A stretch of 64,000 nucleotides of DNA. Source: Cellulophaga sp. RHA19. GTDB taxonomy: Bacteria > Bacteroidota > Bacteroidia > Flavobacteriales > Flavobacteriaceae. Position numbers and translations under genes: made by a program. The notes below the pieces were generated by a model that searched no databases, was not told where the DNA came from, and saw nothing but the letters and a program-made list of their open reading frames with translations. Where the stretch lies: contig NZ_PHUL01000001.1 in NCBI RefSeq assembly GCF_002813425.1, forward strand, positions 1,871,001 through 1,935,000. The letters run 5' to 3'. Shown one piece after another: positions 45,163 to 54,054 of the stretch (positions are counted from its first letter, which is position 1; each line of letters opens with the position of its first letter).

Positions 45163-47124
45163 TTAATGTGTGTCTGGAAATAAAACTTTATTTATAATAT
45201 GTACAACACCATTACTAGCCTCTACGTCTGCAGTAATTACTTCACCATTATTATCACCGGCATCTGCAATAAATACACCTCCTGTTAAGTTAACAGTTAA
45301 GTCTTGTCCTAATGCAGTTGTAATTAATTGTCCGTCTGTTAAGTCTGTAGATAAAACAGCAGCACCAGAAACAACATGGTATTTAAGTATGTCTGCTAAT
45401 AATGCTTTTTCCTCATCAGTATCAAAATCAGCTAAAGTTGTATAATCTGGTCCTAAATCTTCAAATAAAGCTTCAAAAGCAGCATTACTAGGTGCAAAAA
45501 CCGTAAATGGCCCTTCCATACCTAATAACTCAACCAAACCAGCATCTGCTTGTTGTAATGCACCAACTAATAAAGATAAATCGTCTGTAGCAATAGCTAA
45601 CTCTACAATGTTAGGCTGTAAAGCATCTACAATTGCTTGTGGTAATAATACTTTATCTATAATATGTATAACTCCATTTTTAGCCTCTATATCTGCTGTT
45701 GCAACAGCAGCATCTGTATCTGTAGCATCTTGTATAAATACACCATCAGTTAAATTAATAGTAATATCTTCTCCTTGCGCTGTAGCTATCATTTGTCCGT
45801 TACTTAAATCTGTAGACAATGCAGCCGTACCAGCAACTACGTGATATTTTAAAATAGTAGCTAACATTTCTTTTTCATCTTCAGTATCAAAATCTGAAAG
45901 CTCATTGTAGTCATCTCCTAATTCTTCTAACAAAGCAGCAAAAGCAGCATTAGTAGGTGCAAATACAGTAAAAGGTCCATCTGTTCCTAATAATTCTACT
46001 AAACCAGCATCTGCTTGTTGTAAAGCACCAACTAATAAAGATAAATCGTTTGTAGCTACTGCTAAATCTACAATAGTTGGTTGTTGGTCTGCAATAAAAT
46101 CTACAGCAGCTTGTGGTAATAAAACCTTGTCTATTACATGAGCAACACCATTAGAAGCCATAATATCTACAGCAGAAATATTAGCATTAATATCTGATGC
46201 ATCAGAGATAACAAAAGTACCATCGTTATCAACCACTTCAATTGTGTTATCTGCTAAAGCAGTACCAACTTCACCAGCAGCTAAATCTGTAGATAAAACT
46301 TTTGCAGGAACAACGTGGTATAATAAAATGTCTTTTAATAATTGTATTTCATCCTCAGTATCAAAATCATCTAAAGAAGTGTAATCGTCACCTAACATAT
46401 CTAATAATGCTAAAAAAGCAGTATCTGTAGGAGCAAAAACAGTAAAAGGTCCGTCTGAGTTTAAAGTGTCTACTAAGCCAGCTTTAATTACAGCAGCTTC
46501 TAAAACAGTTAAAGCATCACTAGCAACAACCACATCTACAAGAGTACCTAGGTTAATTGCGTCTATTACTGTTTGTGGTAATAAAACCTTGTTTATAACG
46601 TGTACAATACCGTTTGTAGCATCTACATCTGCAGTAACTACTTGTGCATCTGCTTCTGAAGCATCACTAAAAAATACGCCGTTATTTAGAGTAACAGTAA
46701 CATCTTCTCCAGAAAGAGTAGTAATTACTTGTCCGTCTGTTAAGTCACCAGATGCAACAGCTGCGCCAGCAACTACATGGTATTTTAAAATGGTAGCAAG
46801 TAGTGCTTTTTCTTCTTCGGTATCAAAATCGTCCAAAGAAGAATACCCGTCTAAACTTGCAAAAAGAGCAGTAAAGGCATCATTTGTAGGAGCAAATACT
46901 GTAAAAGGTCCTGTACCACTTAAAGCACCAATAAGGTCAGAGTTTGGACTCTCATCAGATTTTGCAAGTGAAGCAACTAAAGAGCTAAGCACATCTGTTT
47001 TAGATGCCGTCTCTACAATGTTTAATTGAGATTCCATTTGCGGTGGAGTATCATCGTCATCATTACATGACGTAAAAGCAAATAAGAATAGAATTAATGC
47101 GGAAAAATAAATTTTAGTTTTCAT
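45163..47124 (-). CDS. Four-repeat fasciclin-domain lipoprotein
   Basis: Cell-surface adhesion-type protein. Lipobox TSCN (Cys20) followed by DDDD, an acidic stretch like the surface-export signals of Bacteroidota lipoproteins. Four fasciclin (FAS1) domains follow, about 140-155 residues each. Every copy has the GPFTVFAP[TS]N/D-A-F motif, the LKYHVV or LLYHVV motif, and a VHIINKVLLP-type close. The third and fourth copies are nearly identical over long stretches, showing recent duplication. The protein is 653 residues long and ends right after the fourth domain. Its promoter -7 box overlaps a TTAGACAAA motif next to the divergent CarH-like regulator. Confidence 0.93.
   Translation of the reverse strand: MKTKIYFSALILFLFAFTSCNDDDDTPPQMESQLNIVETASKTDVLSSLVASLAKSDESPNSDLIGALSGTGPFTVFAPTNDAFTALFASLDGYSSLDDFDTEEEKALLATILKYHVVAGAAVASGDLTDGQVITTLSGEDVTVTLNNGVFFSDASEADAQVVTADVDATNGIVHVINKVLLPQTVIDAINLGTLVDVVVASDALTVLEAAVIKAGLVDTLNSDGPFTVFAPTDTAFLALLDMLGDDYTSLDDFDTEDEIQLLKDILLYHVVPAKVLSTDLAAGEVGTALADNTIEVVDNDGTFVISDASDINANISAVDIMASNGVAHVIDKVLLPQAAVDFIADQQPTIVDLAVATNDLSLLVGALQQADAGLVELLGTDGPFTVFAPTNAAFAALLEELGDDYNELSDFDTEDEKEMLATILKYHVVAGTAALSTDLSNGQMIATAQGEDITINLTDGVFIQDATDTDAAVATADIEAKNGVIHIIDKVLLPQAIVDALQPNIVELAIATDDLSLLVGALQQADAGLVELLGMEGPFTVFAPSNAAFEALFEDLGPDYTTLADFDTDEEKALLADILKYHVVSGAAVLSTDLTDGQLITTALGQDLTVNLTGGVFIADAGDNNGEVITADVEASNGVVHIINKVLFPDTH
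45541..46060. repeat. Near-identical intragenic repeat (FAS1 copies 3 and 4)
   Basis: A stretch of about 50 bp starting at 45541 recurs at 46006 with only a few changes, a period of 465 bp (155 codons). It encodes the LSLLVGALQQADAGLVELLG segment in both copies. Low divergence at synonymous sites points to recent duplication or gene conversion. Confidence 0.8.
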
Positions 47125-47211
47125 TTTGTCTAACTTTTATAGTGTTAATCTTAGACAAATGTATTAAAATATTTGATAATGTCCAGTTTTTTTTAAAAAA
47201 AATTAGACAAA
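47125..47211. promoter_or_regulatory. Three TTAGACAAA motifs in the fasciclin/CarH divergent region
   Basis: TTTGTCTAA at 47125-47133 and TTAGACAAA at 47151-47159 form an inverted pair; a third TTAGACAAA is at 47203-47211. The middle copy overlaps the fasciclin -7 box and the first abuts its start codon. They are candidate binding sites for the adjacent MerR/CarH-like protein. Confidence 0.45.
47156..47163 (-). promoter_or_regulatory. -7 box for the fasciclin gene
   Basis: On the minus strand TACATTTG, an exact TAnnTTTG match, 31 nt upstream of the ATG at 47124. Four of its bases lie inside a TTAGACAAA motif, so a protein bound there would block RNA polymerase. Confidence 0.5.
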
Positions 47212-47236
47212 ATTAAGTTTGATTCTTTTTTTAAGT

Positions 47237-47244
47237 TATTTTTG
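47237..47244 (+). promoter_or_regulatory. -7 box for the CarH-like regulator gene
   Basis: TATTTTTG followed by CA, an exact TAnnTTTG match, 21 nt before the ATG at 47266. It excludes the in-frame TTG at 47242 as start. Confidence 0.55.
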
Positions 47245-47265
47245 CAACTAGAAAATTTAGTTGAA

Positions 47266-48138
47266 ATGGGTAGTTATTCAATGTCTCAGGTTGCTACACT
47301 AACCGGAATTAATGCACATACCTTACGTAAGTGGGAGAGCAGGTATAATTTTGTGCAGCCAGAGCGTACAGATACAAATATTAGATATTACACAGATGAG
47401 TTGTTACGTAAATTACTTAACGTTAGTATTTTACAGCGCAATGGTTTTAAGGTGTCTAAAATTGACAAAATGTCTAATGAGGAGCTACACGCTAATGTAA
47501 CCGAGGTGTTATTAAAACCCATTGAGGGCGATGTGCTAACTGCTCTTATGTTGTGTTTGTTAGAGATGAACGAAAGAGAATTTGTTAAAATACTAGACGG
47601 GCACATATTAAACAAAGGCTTATTACAAACAGTTTCTGATTTAATTTACCCTTTTTTAAACCAAATAGGTGTTTTGTGGGGAATAGATAAGGTAATGCCT
47701 GCACAAGAGCATTTTGTGTCTAATTTAATTAGACAAAAAGTAATTGCTGGTATAGATAATTTATCATTAGCAGAGGAAGATGCATCTAAAATAGTATTAT
47801 TTTTACCAGAGAATGAACACCATGAAATAGGATTATTGTTAGCGCAATATATAGCTAAAGATTTAGGATGGAATGTGTATTACTTAGGTCAACATGTGCC
47901 TATTGAAAATTTAGAATCTGTACAAGAAATAGTAAAACCAGATTTGTTACTTACTATGTTTATAACAACAATTCCAGATAAAGTAAAAGATAAAATTGCG
48001 GCTATATTAAAGCAGACAACAGCACATTTATTAGTTGCTGGAAACCCTATTAATTTAAAAGAAAAATATTTTGAAGGGAAAACAACTTACGTGTCAAATC
48101 CAACAGAACTTATTGCTATTTTACAAGAAAGAAAATAA
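47266..48138 (+). CDS. MerR-family regulator with B12-binding domain (CarH/LitR-like)
   Basis: One-component regulator of 290 residues. The N-terminal MerR winged helix is YSMSQVATLTGINAHTLRKWESRY, with the wing NIRYYTDELLRKLLNV. A four-helix bundle (about 80-160) carries W138-x9-E148-H149, the light-sensing W-x9-EH motif of CarH photoreceptors. The Rossmann B12-binding domain (about 173-290) has E184-H-H186-E-I-G189, matching ExHxxG, whose His coordinates cobalt. In the CarH family, adenosylcobalamin-bound protein represses carotenoid genes in the dark and light releases it. It is divergent from the fasciclin-crt region, with three repeated motifs between. The position after the W holds Gly rather than the His I recall from Thermus CarH. 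Confidence 0.88.
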   Translation: MGSYSMSQVATLTGINAHTLRKWESRYNFVQPERTDTNIRYYTDELLRKLLNVSILQRNGFKVSKIDKMSNEELHANVTEVLLKPIEGDVLTALMLCLLEMNEREFVKILDGHILNKGLLQTVSDLIYPFLNQIGVLWGIDKVMPAQEHFVSNLIRQKVIAGIDNLSLAEEDASKIVLFLPENEHHEIGLLLAQYIAKDLGWNVYYLGQHVPIENLESVQEIVKPDLLLTMFITTIPDKVKDKIAAILKQTTAHLLVAGNPINLKEKYFEGKTTYVSNPTELIAILQERK

Positions 48139-48159
48139 AGAGATCTAAAAATAAACTAC

Positions 48160-48190
48160 AATCCGAAAGCTTAGTGTTTTCGGATTTTTT
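48160..48190 (+). terminator. Intrinsic terminator after the CarH-like gene
   Basis: AATCCGAAA pairs with TTTCGGATT around a nine-base loop, followed by eight Ts. Confidence 0.75.
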
Positions 48191-48338
48191 TTTGTCTTTT
48201 TATTAAAAATTAACCATTTATGGCACTATTTTAAACACTACTATTACTAGACAAAGTATAGTATAGGTAATTTTATTGGTATAATTTTTTAATTTTAAAA
48301 AGTAACCCTTTTTAATCAAACTAAAAACAACCTATATA

Positions 48339-49661
48339 ATGAAAGACTTAAAAAGTACTAAAAAGCCAGTAACAGATTCTAAAATATCTAGAAGAGGTTT
48401 TATAACCAAAACCGCCTTGGCAACAGGAGCCGTAACTATACTACCAAGACATATTTTTGGTAGAGGATTTGTTGCACCTAGTGATAGAATTAATTTAGGA
48501 TTTATTGGTTTAGGAAAACAAAGTAGAGGGTTAGCAAAGAATTTTGTTGGAGCAACAAACTCTCAAATTGTTGCTGCTTGTGATGTATGGTCAACAAAAA
48601 ACGAGTGGTTTAAAGGGGCTGTAAATGCAATATATGCAGAAAAAAGAAAACAGAATAATTACAATGGAGTTACAACTTATACAAATTACAACGAGTTACT
48701 AGACCGTAAAGATGTAGATGCTGTTGTAATTGCAACTCCAGATCATTGGCATGCAATACAGGCAATAGATGCAATGAAAGCTGGTAAAGATGTGTATTGT
48801 GAAAAACCATTAACACATAATATTAATGAAGGTATAGATTTAGTTAAAACAGTAAAAAAGACAAATAAAATATTACAAACGGGTAGTATGCAACGCTCGG
48901 GTAAAAACTTTAGACGAGCTTGTGAGTTGGTAAGAAACGGATATTTAGGAGACATAAAACAAGTTCTTGTAAATGTTGGTGACCCTGCAGTACCTTATAA
49001 TTTACAGCCAGAGACATTACCAGCAGAGGTAAACTGGAACAAGTGGTGTGGCCCAGCACCTTTATTAGGCTATAACCATAGGTTGGCACCATCTCGTAAT
49101 GATGTAGATTTTTGGCCAGATTGGAGACTTTATGAAGAAGTTGGTGGAGGTATATTATGTGACTGGGGAGCTCATATGTTTGATATTGTCCAATGGGCTT
49201 TAGGTATGGATAGGTCTGGGCCTGTAAAGTATGTTCCGCCTACAGATAAAAAAGCAGTTAAAGGTTTAAAAATGTATTATGATAATGGTGTAGAAATGAT
49301 ACATGAAGATTTTGGTAGAGGATGGGGAGTTCGTTTTATTGGGTCTAAAGGAACTATGGATATTAGCCGTAGTTATTTTGAAACTACACCTAAAAATTTG
49401 GTAAGTGCAGAGCTTACAGCTTCAGATATTAAACTGTATAATACAGAAGGAAACCATTATCAAGATTGGATTTCATCTATTAAAAACAGAACACAGCCAA
49501 TATGTGATGCAGAAACAGCTCACCGTTCAGCAACGGTTTGTAACATTGCAAATATTGCCTATAACTTAGGTAGACCATTAGATTGGGATCCTGTTAAAGA
49601 AAAGTTCTTAGGTGATAACCAGGCAAACAAAATGCGAGGCAGAAAAGAACGTAAATTTTAA
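48339..49661 (+). CDS. Tat-exported Gfo/Idh/MocA-family oxidoreductase
   Basis: NAD(P)-dependent sugar-type dehydrogenase. The twin-arginine signal is SRRGFITKTALATGAVTILP, implying export in folded form with bound cofactor. The Rossmann domain starts INLGFIGLGKQSRGLAKNF; the family EKP motif is in DVYCEKPLTH, and WCGPAPLLGYN and LCDWGAHMFDIVQWALG are typical of the exported subgroup. It is 440 residues. Such proteins act on sugars or inositols, or as glycoside-processing enzymes by a redox mechanism. It lies just upstream of the AraC gene (convergent, 19 nt apart) at the edge of the fucosidase locus and is probably part of it. Confidence 0.9.
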   Translation: MKDLKSTKKPVTDSKISRRGFITKTALATGAVTILPRHIFGRGFVAPSDRINLGFIGLGKQSRGLAKNFVGATNSQIVAACDVWSTKNEWFKGAVNAIYAEKRKQNNYNGVTTYTNYNELLDRKDVDAVVIATPDHWHAIQAIDAMKAGKDVYCEKPLTHNINEGIDLVKTVKKTNKILQTGSMQRSGKNFRRACELVRNGYLGDIKQVLVNVGDPAVPYNLQPETLPAEVNWNKWCGPAPLLGYNHRLAPSRNDVDFWPDWRLYEEVGGGILCDWGAHMFDIVQWALGMDRSGPVKYVPPTDKKAVKGLKMYYDNGVEMIHEDFGRGWGVRFIGSKGTMDISRSYFETTPKNLVSAELTASDIKLYNTEGNHYQDWISSIKNRTQPICDAETAHRSATVCNIANIAYNLGRPLDWDPVKEKFLGDNQANKMRGRKERKF

Positions 49662-49680
49662 TAAAAAATAAGTTTTACCT

Positions 49681-50550
49681 TTAAATATTCACCTGCTCCT
49701 TTCTAAAAGAAGCAGGTGTTTTTTCGGTATGCTTTTTAAATGACCTAGAGAAATAAGATACATTTTCAAAACCAACTTTTTGTGCTATTTCCTCTAAAGA
49801 GTCTTTTGTTGTTAGTAATAGTAATTGTGCGCGTTCAATTCTTTTAGATTGTATGTATTTATTGGGTCTTAATCCGTAGGTATTTAAAAATAATTTAGAA
49901 AAGTAATCTGTACTGTAGTGGCAAGTATTAGCAAGTTCTTCTATAGTAATGGGTAGGTGTAGATTTTTATTAATGTAATTTAAAATCTGATTTAAATTAG
50001 AATTAGATAAATTAATTTCTTTGGGGAGTTTTTTATTAGTTATAAAATTAGATAATAAGGTTGTTAAAATTCCTTGTGTTTCTAAAAACTCTTGAGTACT
50101 TAAATTCTCATTTTGCTTAATAAAATCTTGTAGTGTAGGTCTATTATCGTATGTTTTTGGGTCACTATTTTTAATTTCTCTGTTAGCATTTAATATAGTT
50201 AACCTTTTAAAGTAATATAGACATTGCTCACTTGCTTTAATTTCGTATTCAAAATTTTTAAAATTATATATAGATAAGCCACTATTAATTTCTTCTAAAA
50301 AACTAATATAATATTGTTCATGATAATCATCACAGATATACCTAGCATACGTAAAACTAGGTATTAAATACATGTATCCTGGTTTTAAGTGGTATACATT
50401 ATCGTTATGGTATACTCTAGCAGTTCCTTTAGTAATGTAATACATTCTTGTAAAAGGGCTAATAACGTTGTCAAAATCCCATGAAGTACCTAGTTTGGCA
50501 TACCCTGTATTAAGTAAGGTTAACCTTAAAGATTGTAGAATTTCTATCAT
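49681..50550 (-). CDS. AraC-family regulator of the saccharide locus
   Basis: One-component regulator of 289 residues. The N-terminal cupin-like region (about 1-110) has FTRMYYITKGTARVYHNDNVYHLKPGYMYLIP, the sugar-sensing type (cited by its ends). The C-terminal AraC DNA-binding domain (about 190-288) has LPITIEELANTCHYSTDYFSKLF, then DSLEEIAQKVGFENVSYFSRSFKKH and TPASFRK. It is divergent from the DUF1549/DUF1553 gene and convergent with the oxidoreductase gene. Position suggests that it controls this locus, with the inducer likely to be a sugar or oligosaccharide. Confidence 0.9.
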   Translation of the reverse strand: MIEILQSLRLTLLNTGYAKLGTSWDFDNVISPFTRMYYITKGTARVYHNDNVYHLKPGYMYLIPSFTYARYICDDYHEQYYISFLEEINSGLSIYNFKNFEYEIKASEQCLYYFKRLTILNANREIKNSDPKTYDNRPTLQDFIKQNENLSTQEFLETQGILTTLLSNFITNKKLPKEINLSNSNLNQILNYINKNLHLPITIEELANTCHYSTDYFSKLFLNTYGLRPNKYIQSKRIERAQLLLLTTKDSLEEIAQKVGFENVSYFSRSFKKHTEKTPASFRKEQVNI

Positions 50551-50774
50551 AATTAGTTTTTGCTTTTTTTAAATAGCTGATTATGTATTTTTTATAAACT
50601 AGACTCTTATCTAGACAAACAGCTTACACCACTACTAAAATATAAAATATTAATAGATTATAATACTAGATAAAAACTCAACATAACGGAAAAGTATATT
50701 TTATAGACTGATTTGGTCATTTATATAGAGGTAAGTTATTTTATTTTTGATTCGTTATTAAATTATCAATTTTT
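50551..50774. promoter_or_regulatory. Divergent regulatory region of the saccharide locus
   Basis: A 224-bp, very A/T-rich region between the AraC gene and the five-gene block. It holds an inverted pair CTAGA-N6-TCTAG (50600-50615) that runs into CTAGACAAA (50611-50619). The same nine bases occur at 48247-48255 upstream of the oxidoreductase gene. A -7 box, TATTTTTG, is at 50742-50749, 25 nt before the ATG at 50775. Confidence 0.4.
50742..50749 (+). promoter_or_regulatory. -7 box for the DUF1549/DUF1553 operon
   Basis: TATTTTTG, an exact TAnnTTTG match, 25 nt before the ATG at 50775. Confidence 0.5.
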
Positions 50775-53700
50775 ATGTTAAAAATTAAGATACCGTTAAT
50801 TTTAGGATTTGTTTTTTTGTTAATCTGTTCTTGTGGAGGTCCAGACCTACCAGAACTGGTTGCGGTTGAATATGATAAACTACCAGAGAAAGTAGATTTT
50901 AATGAACATGTAAAACCAATTTTGTCTGATAAGTGCTACTTATGTCACGGTCCAGATAAAGGAAATATTAAAGGAGGTTTACAATTACATGATGCAAGTT
51001 TTGCATATGCAGAGTTGCCAGAGTCTCCAGGGAAATTTGCAATTACACCAGGTAATTTAAAAAAGAGTGAGTTTTTTCATCGTATAATGTCTGATGATCC
51101 AGATTTAATAATGCCAGCACCAAGCTCACATTTAACATTAACAGATTATGAAAAAGCAGTTTTAATTAGGTGGATAGAAGAAGGAGCAGAGTATAAAAAA
51201 CATTGGGCTTTTTTAACCCCAGAGAAACATAAAATTCCTAAAATAGAAAATAAAGACTTAGGTGGTAATGAAATAGATAATTTTGTGTTAGCAAAATTAA
51301 AAGAAGTAAACTTAACACCATCCAAAAAAGCAGATAAAGAAATATTATTACGTAGGGCTTCTTTTGATTTAATTGGCTTACCACCAACACAACAAGAAAT
51401 AACAGACTTTTTAAAAGACAATTCTTCTAATGCTTTTGAAAAACAAATAGATAGGCTATTGGCATCTCCTCATTTTGGCGAACAAATGACATTAGATTGG
51501 ATGGATGTTTCCCGATATGCAGACACGCACGGTTATAGTAATGATAAATACAGAGATACCTCGCCGTGGAGAGATTGGGTTATTAAATCTTTTAATGAAA
51601 ATATGCCATATGATGAGTTTTTAACTTGGCAATTGGCAGGAGATCTATTTAAAAATCCAACCAGAGAGCAAAAATTAGCTACTGCTTTTAATAGGTTGCA
51701 TCCACAAAATTTAGAAGGTGGTATTATAGATGAAGAATTTAGATCTGAGTACGTTGCAGATAGGACAGCAACAGTAACACAAGGTATGTTGGGATTATCT
51801 TATGCATGTGCTAAATGTCATGATCATAAATATGACCCTATTTCTCAAAAAAACTATTACGAAATGTATAGCTTTTTTAATAATGTAGATGAAACCGGAC
51901 TAATACCTTGGGATTTAGCAACTCCTGTTCCTGCAATGATGCTACCAACTAAAGAACAAGAAGGTGTAATAGCTTATTTAGAAAAAATTGTTAACGATGC
52001 AGAAGAAAAAGTAAAAACCACTAAAAAAGTTGAGGTTAGCAAAGCAGATAAATGGCTTGCTACCAATGCGTATAAAAAAGTGCCGTTAACTGCAAAACCT
52101 AAAGGATTAATTGCTTCTTTTAATTTTGATAATAAAAAAATAATAAATGCAGTTGGTGGTAACGGAAAAAATAACATAAGAATGCGTCAGCAATTTGTTG
52201 ATAATGAAAAACCAGTATTTGGAGAAGGAGCTAGTGGAGATGGCCTTGTAATGAATGGTGATACTTGGTTAGATTTAGATAAAATAGGTATTTTTCAAAG
52301 AAACCAACCTTTTAGCATAGGTATAAAAGTGTTTATTCCAAAAGAACTAAAAGATGGGGTAATTTTTCATAAAATGAATAGCCCTGAGTTGCATAGTTTT
52401 AGAGGGTATCATTTAAAAATAAAGGATAATAAGTTAGAAGCTTTACTAGCACATGTATATCCAGATAATGCAATTGTTGTAGAGTCATTAAACAATGTTC
52501 CTAAAGATAAATGGGTGCAGTTAACTATGACATATGATGGTTCTAGTAAAGCAAAAGGAGTAGCTATTTATGTAGACGGGGAAAAGCAACAAACTAAAGC
52601 TGTTTTTGATAATTTGTATAAAGACATCATTTTTCATGAAATAAGGTTGTATGGTCCTAAAAGTGAAAAATTAGAACCTGGTTTACGTATAGGTGCAGTC
52701 TGGAGAGGAAAGGGTATTAAAGATGCTATTATTGATGACTTTTTAGTTTTTAACAAAGAGTTAAGTGAAATAGAAGTAATGCAAATTGCAAATCCTGATG
52801 CTTTAGAGAACATTAAAGAAAAAAGTGTTGAAAATTTATCTGATAAGGAAAAACAAAAGTTTATAGAGTATTATTTATCAGCCAACTCATTAGCCTATAA
52901 TAATGTTCTTAAAAAGTTAGAAAAAGATAGGCTAGCTTTAGTAGATAGTATAGACCCTATTAAGCAAATTATGGTTATGAAAGAGAGTAAGCATAATAGG
53001 CAAACCTACATTCTAGATCGTGGAAATTATGATTCGCCAACAGATTCTGTTTTTCCAAATGTACCCGAGGATATTTTTGCTTGGAAAAAAGAGTGGCCAA
53101 AAAATAGACTTGGCTTAGCCAAATGGATAACGCATAAAAACAACCCGCTTACTTCTAGAGTTACTGTTAATAGATATTGGCAAAACCTTTTTGGGAATGG
53201 TCTTGTAGTTAGTTCAGAAGATTTTGGTAATCAAGGTAATTTACCAACTCATCCTAAATTATTAGACTGGTTAGCAATTCGTTTTACAGAATCTGGATGG
53301 GATGTTAAAGCGTTATTAAAAACAATAATGATGTCTAATACATACCAACAAAGCTCTGTAATAAGTAAAGAGCTTTTAGCTGTAGACGTAGATAATAAAT
53401 GGTTGTCTCGTGGTCCGTCAACAAGACTTTCAGGAGAAATGCTGCGCGATAATGCGTTGTATGCTTCTGGTTTATTAAATGAAAAAGTAGGTGGAGAAAG
53501 TGTAAAACCATACCAGCCAGAGGGTTTATGGGAGGTAAATGGAGATACATATACACAAGATGGAGAAGAAGGTTTGTATAGGCGAAGTATGTATACCATT
53601 TGGAAAAGAACAGTTCCTAACCCAACCATTGCAACTTTTGATGCTCCTACAAGAGATTTATGCTCATCTAGAAGGCAAAAAACAAATACTCCTTTGCAGG

Positions 53701-54029
53701 CATTAGTAATTTTAAATGACCCTACATACATAGAAGCTTCAAGGGTTTTAGGTAAGTTGATGTCTAAGGAAAAAGATATAACTTCTGGTATTAATATGGC
53801 ATTTATAAGATTAACCGGTAGAAACGCAACAAAAAAGGAATTAAGCTTACTACAAAAATTACAAGAAAATGAATATCAAAAATTTAGTAGCAACACTGCC
53901 AAAACTTTAGGTTGGTTAAATACAGGAGCCTTTAAGTTAAATGAGAATGATAATAAAGCATTAATTGCAGCAAATGCAGTAGTAGCAAGTACTATTATGA
54001 ATGCAGATGCTACCATAACAAAAAGATAA
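50775..54029 (+). CDS. Planctomycete-type cytochrome lipoprotein (PSCyt1-DUF1549-LamG-DUF1553)
   Basis: A large envelope protein of 1084 residues. Lipobox CSCG (Cys20). The first heme motif is C54-Y-L-C-H58 in a PSCyt1 domain (FNEHVKPILSDKCYLCHGPDKG cited by its middle). DUF1549 (about 160-370) contains the second heme motif, C345-AKC-H349, in ACAKCHDHKYDP. A LamG/concanavalin-like region (about 440-680) has VQLTMTYDGSSKAKGVAIYVDG. DUF1553 (about 770-1040) has NPLTSRVTVNRYWQNLFG and TPLQALVILNDPTY. The family is best known from Planctomycetes and Verrucomicrobia, where its role is unresolved. It is first in a block of five genes leading to a GH29 fucosidase. Confidence 0.92.
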   Translation: MLKIKIPLILGFVFLLICSCGGPDLPELVAVEYDKLPEKVDFNEHVKPILSDKCYLCHGPDKGNIKGGLQLHDASFAYAELPESPGKFAITPGNLKKSEFFHRIMSDDPDLIMPAPSSHLTLTDYEKAVLIRWIEEGAEYKKHWAFLTPEKHKIPKIENKDLGGNEIDNFVLAKLKEVNLTPSKKADKEILLRRASFDLIGLPPTQQEITDFLKDNSSNAFEKQIDRLLASPHFGEQMTLDWMDVSRYADTHGYSNDKYRDTSPWRDWVIKSFNENMPYDEFLTWQLAGDLFKNPTREQKLATAFNRLHPQNLEGGIIDEEFRSEYVADRTATVTQGMLGLSYACAKCHDHKYDPISQKNYYEMYSFFNNVDETGLIPWDLATPVPAMMLPTKEQEGVIAYLEKIVNDAEEKVKTTKKVEVSKADKWLATNAYKKVPLTAKPKGLIASFNFDNKKIINAVGGNGKNNIRMRQQFVDNEKPVFGEGASGDGLVMNGDTWLDLDKIGIFQRNQPFSIGIKVFIPKELKDGVIFHKMNSPELHSFRGYHLKIKDNKLEALLAHVYPDNAIVVESLNNVPKDKWVQLTMTYDGSSKAKGVAIYVDGEKQQTKAVFDNLYKDIIFHEIRLYGPKSEKLEPGLRIGAVWRGKGIKDAIIDDFLVFNKELSEIEVMQIANPDALENIKEKSVENLSDKEKQKFIEYYLSANSLAYNNVLKKLEKDRLALVDSIDPIKQIMVMKESKHNRQTYILDRGNYDSPTDSVFPNVPEDIFAWKKEWPKNRLGLAKWITHKNNPLTSRVTVNRYWQNLFGNGLVVSSEDFGNQGNLPTHPKLLDWLAIRFTESGWDVKALLKTIMMSNTYQQSSVISKELLAVDVDNKWLSRGPSTRLSGEMLRDNALYASGLLNEKVGGESVKPYQPEGLWEVNGDTYTQDGEEGLYRRSMYTIWKRTVPNPTIATFDAPTRDLCSSRRQKTNTPLQALVILNDPTYIEASRVLGKLMSKEKDITSGINMAFIRLTGRNATKKELSLLQKLQENEYQKFSSNTAKTLGWLNTGAFKLNENDNKALIAANAVVASTIMNADATITKR

Positions 54030-54054
54030 ATATTAACCTTAAAAGAATAAGAAT

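Noticed and set aside
45170..47029. Long open frames on the plus strand opposite the fasciclin gene
   Set aside because: They are antisense to a strongly repetitive coding sequence, repeat with the same period and have no start context or known family.
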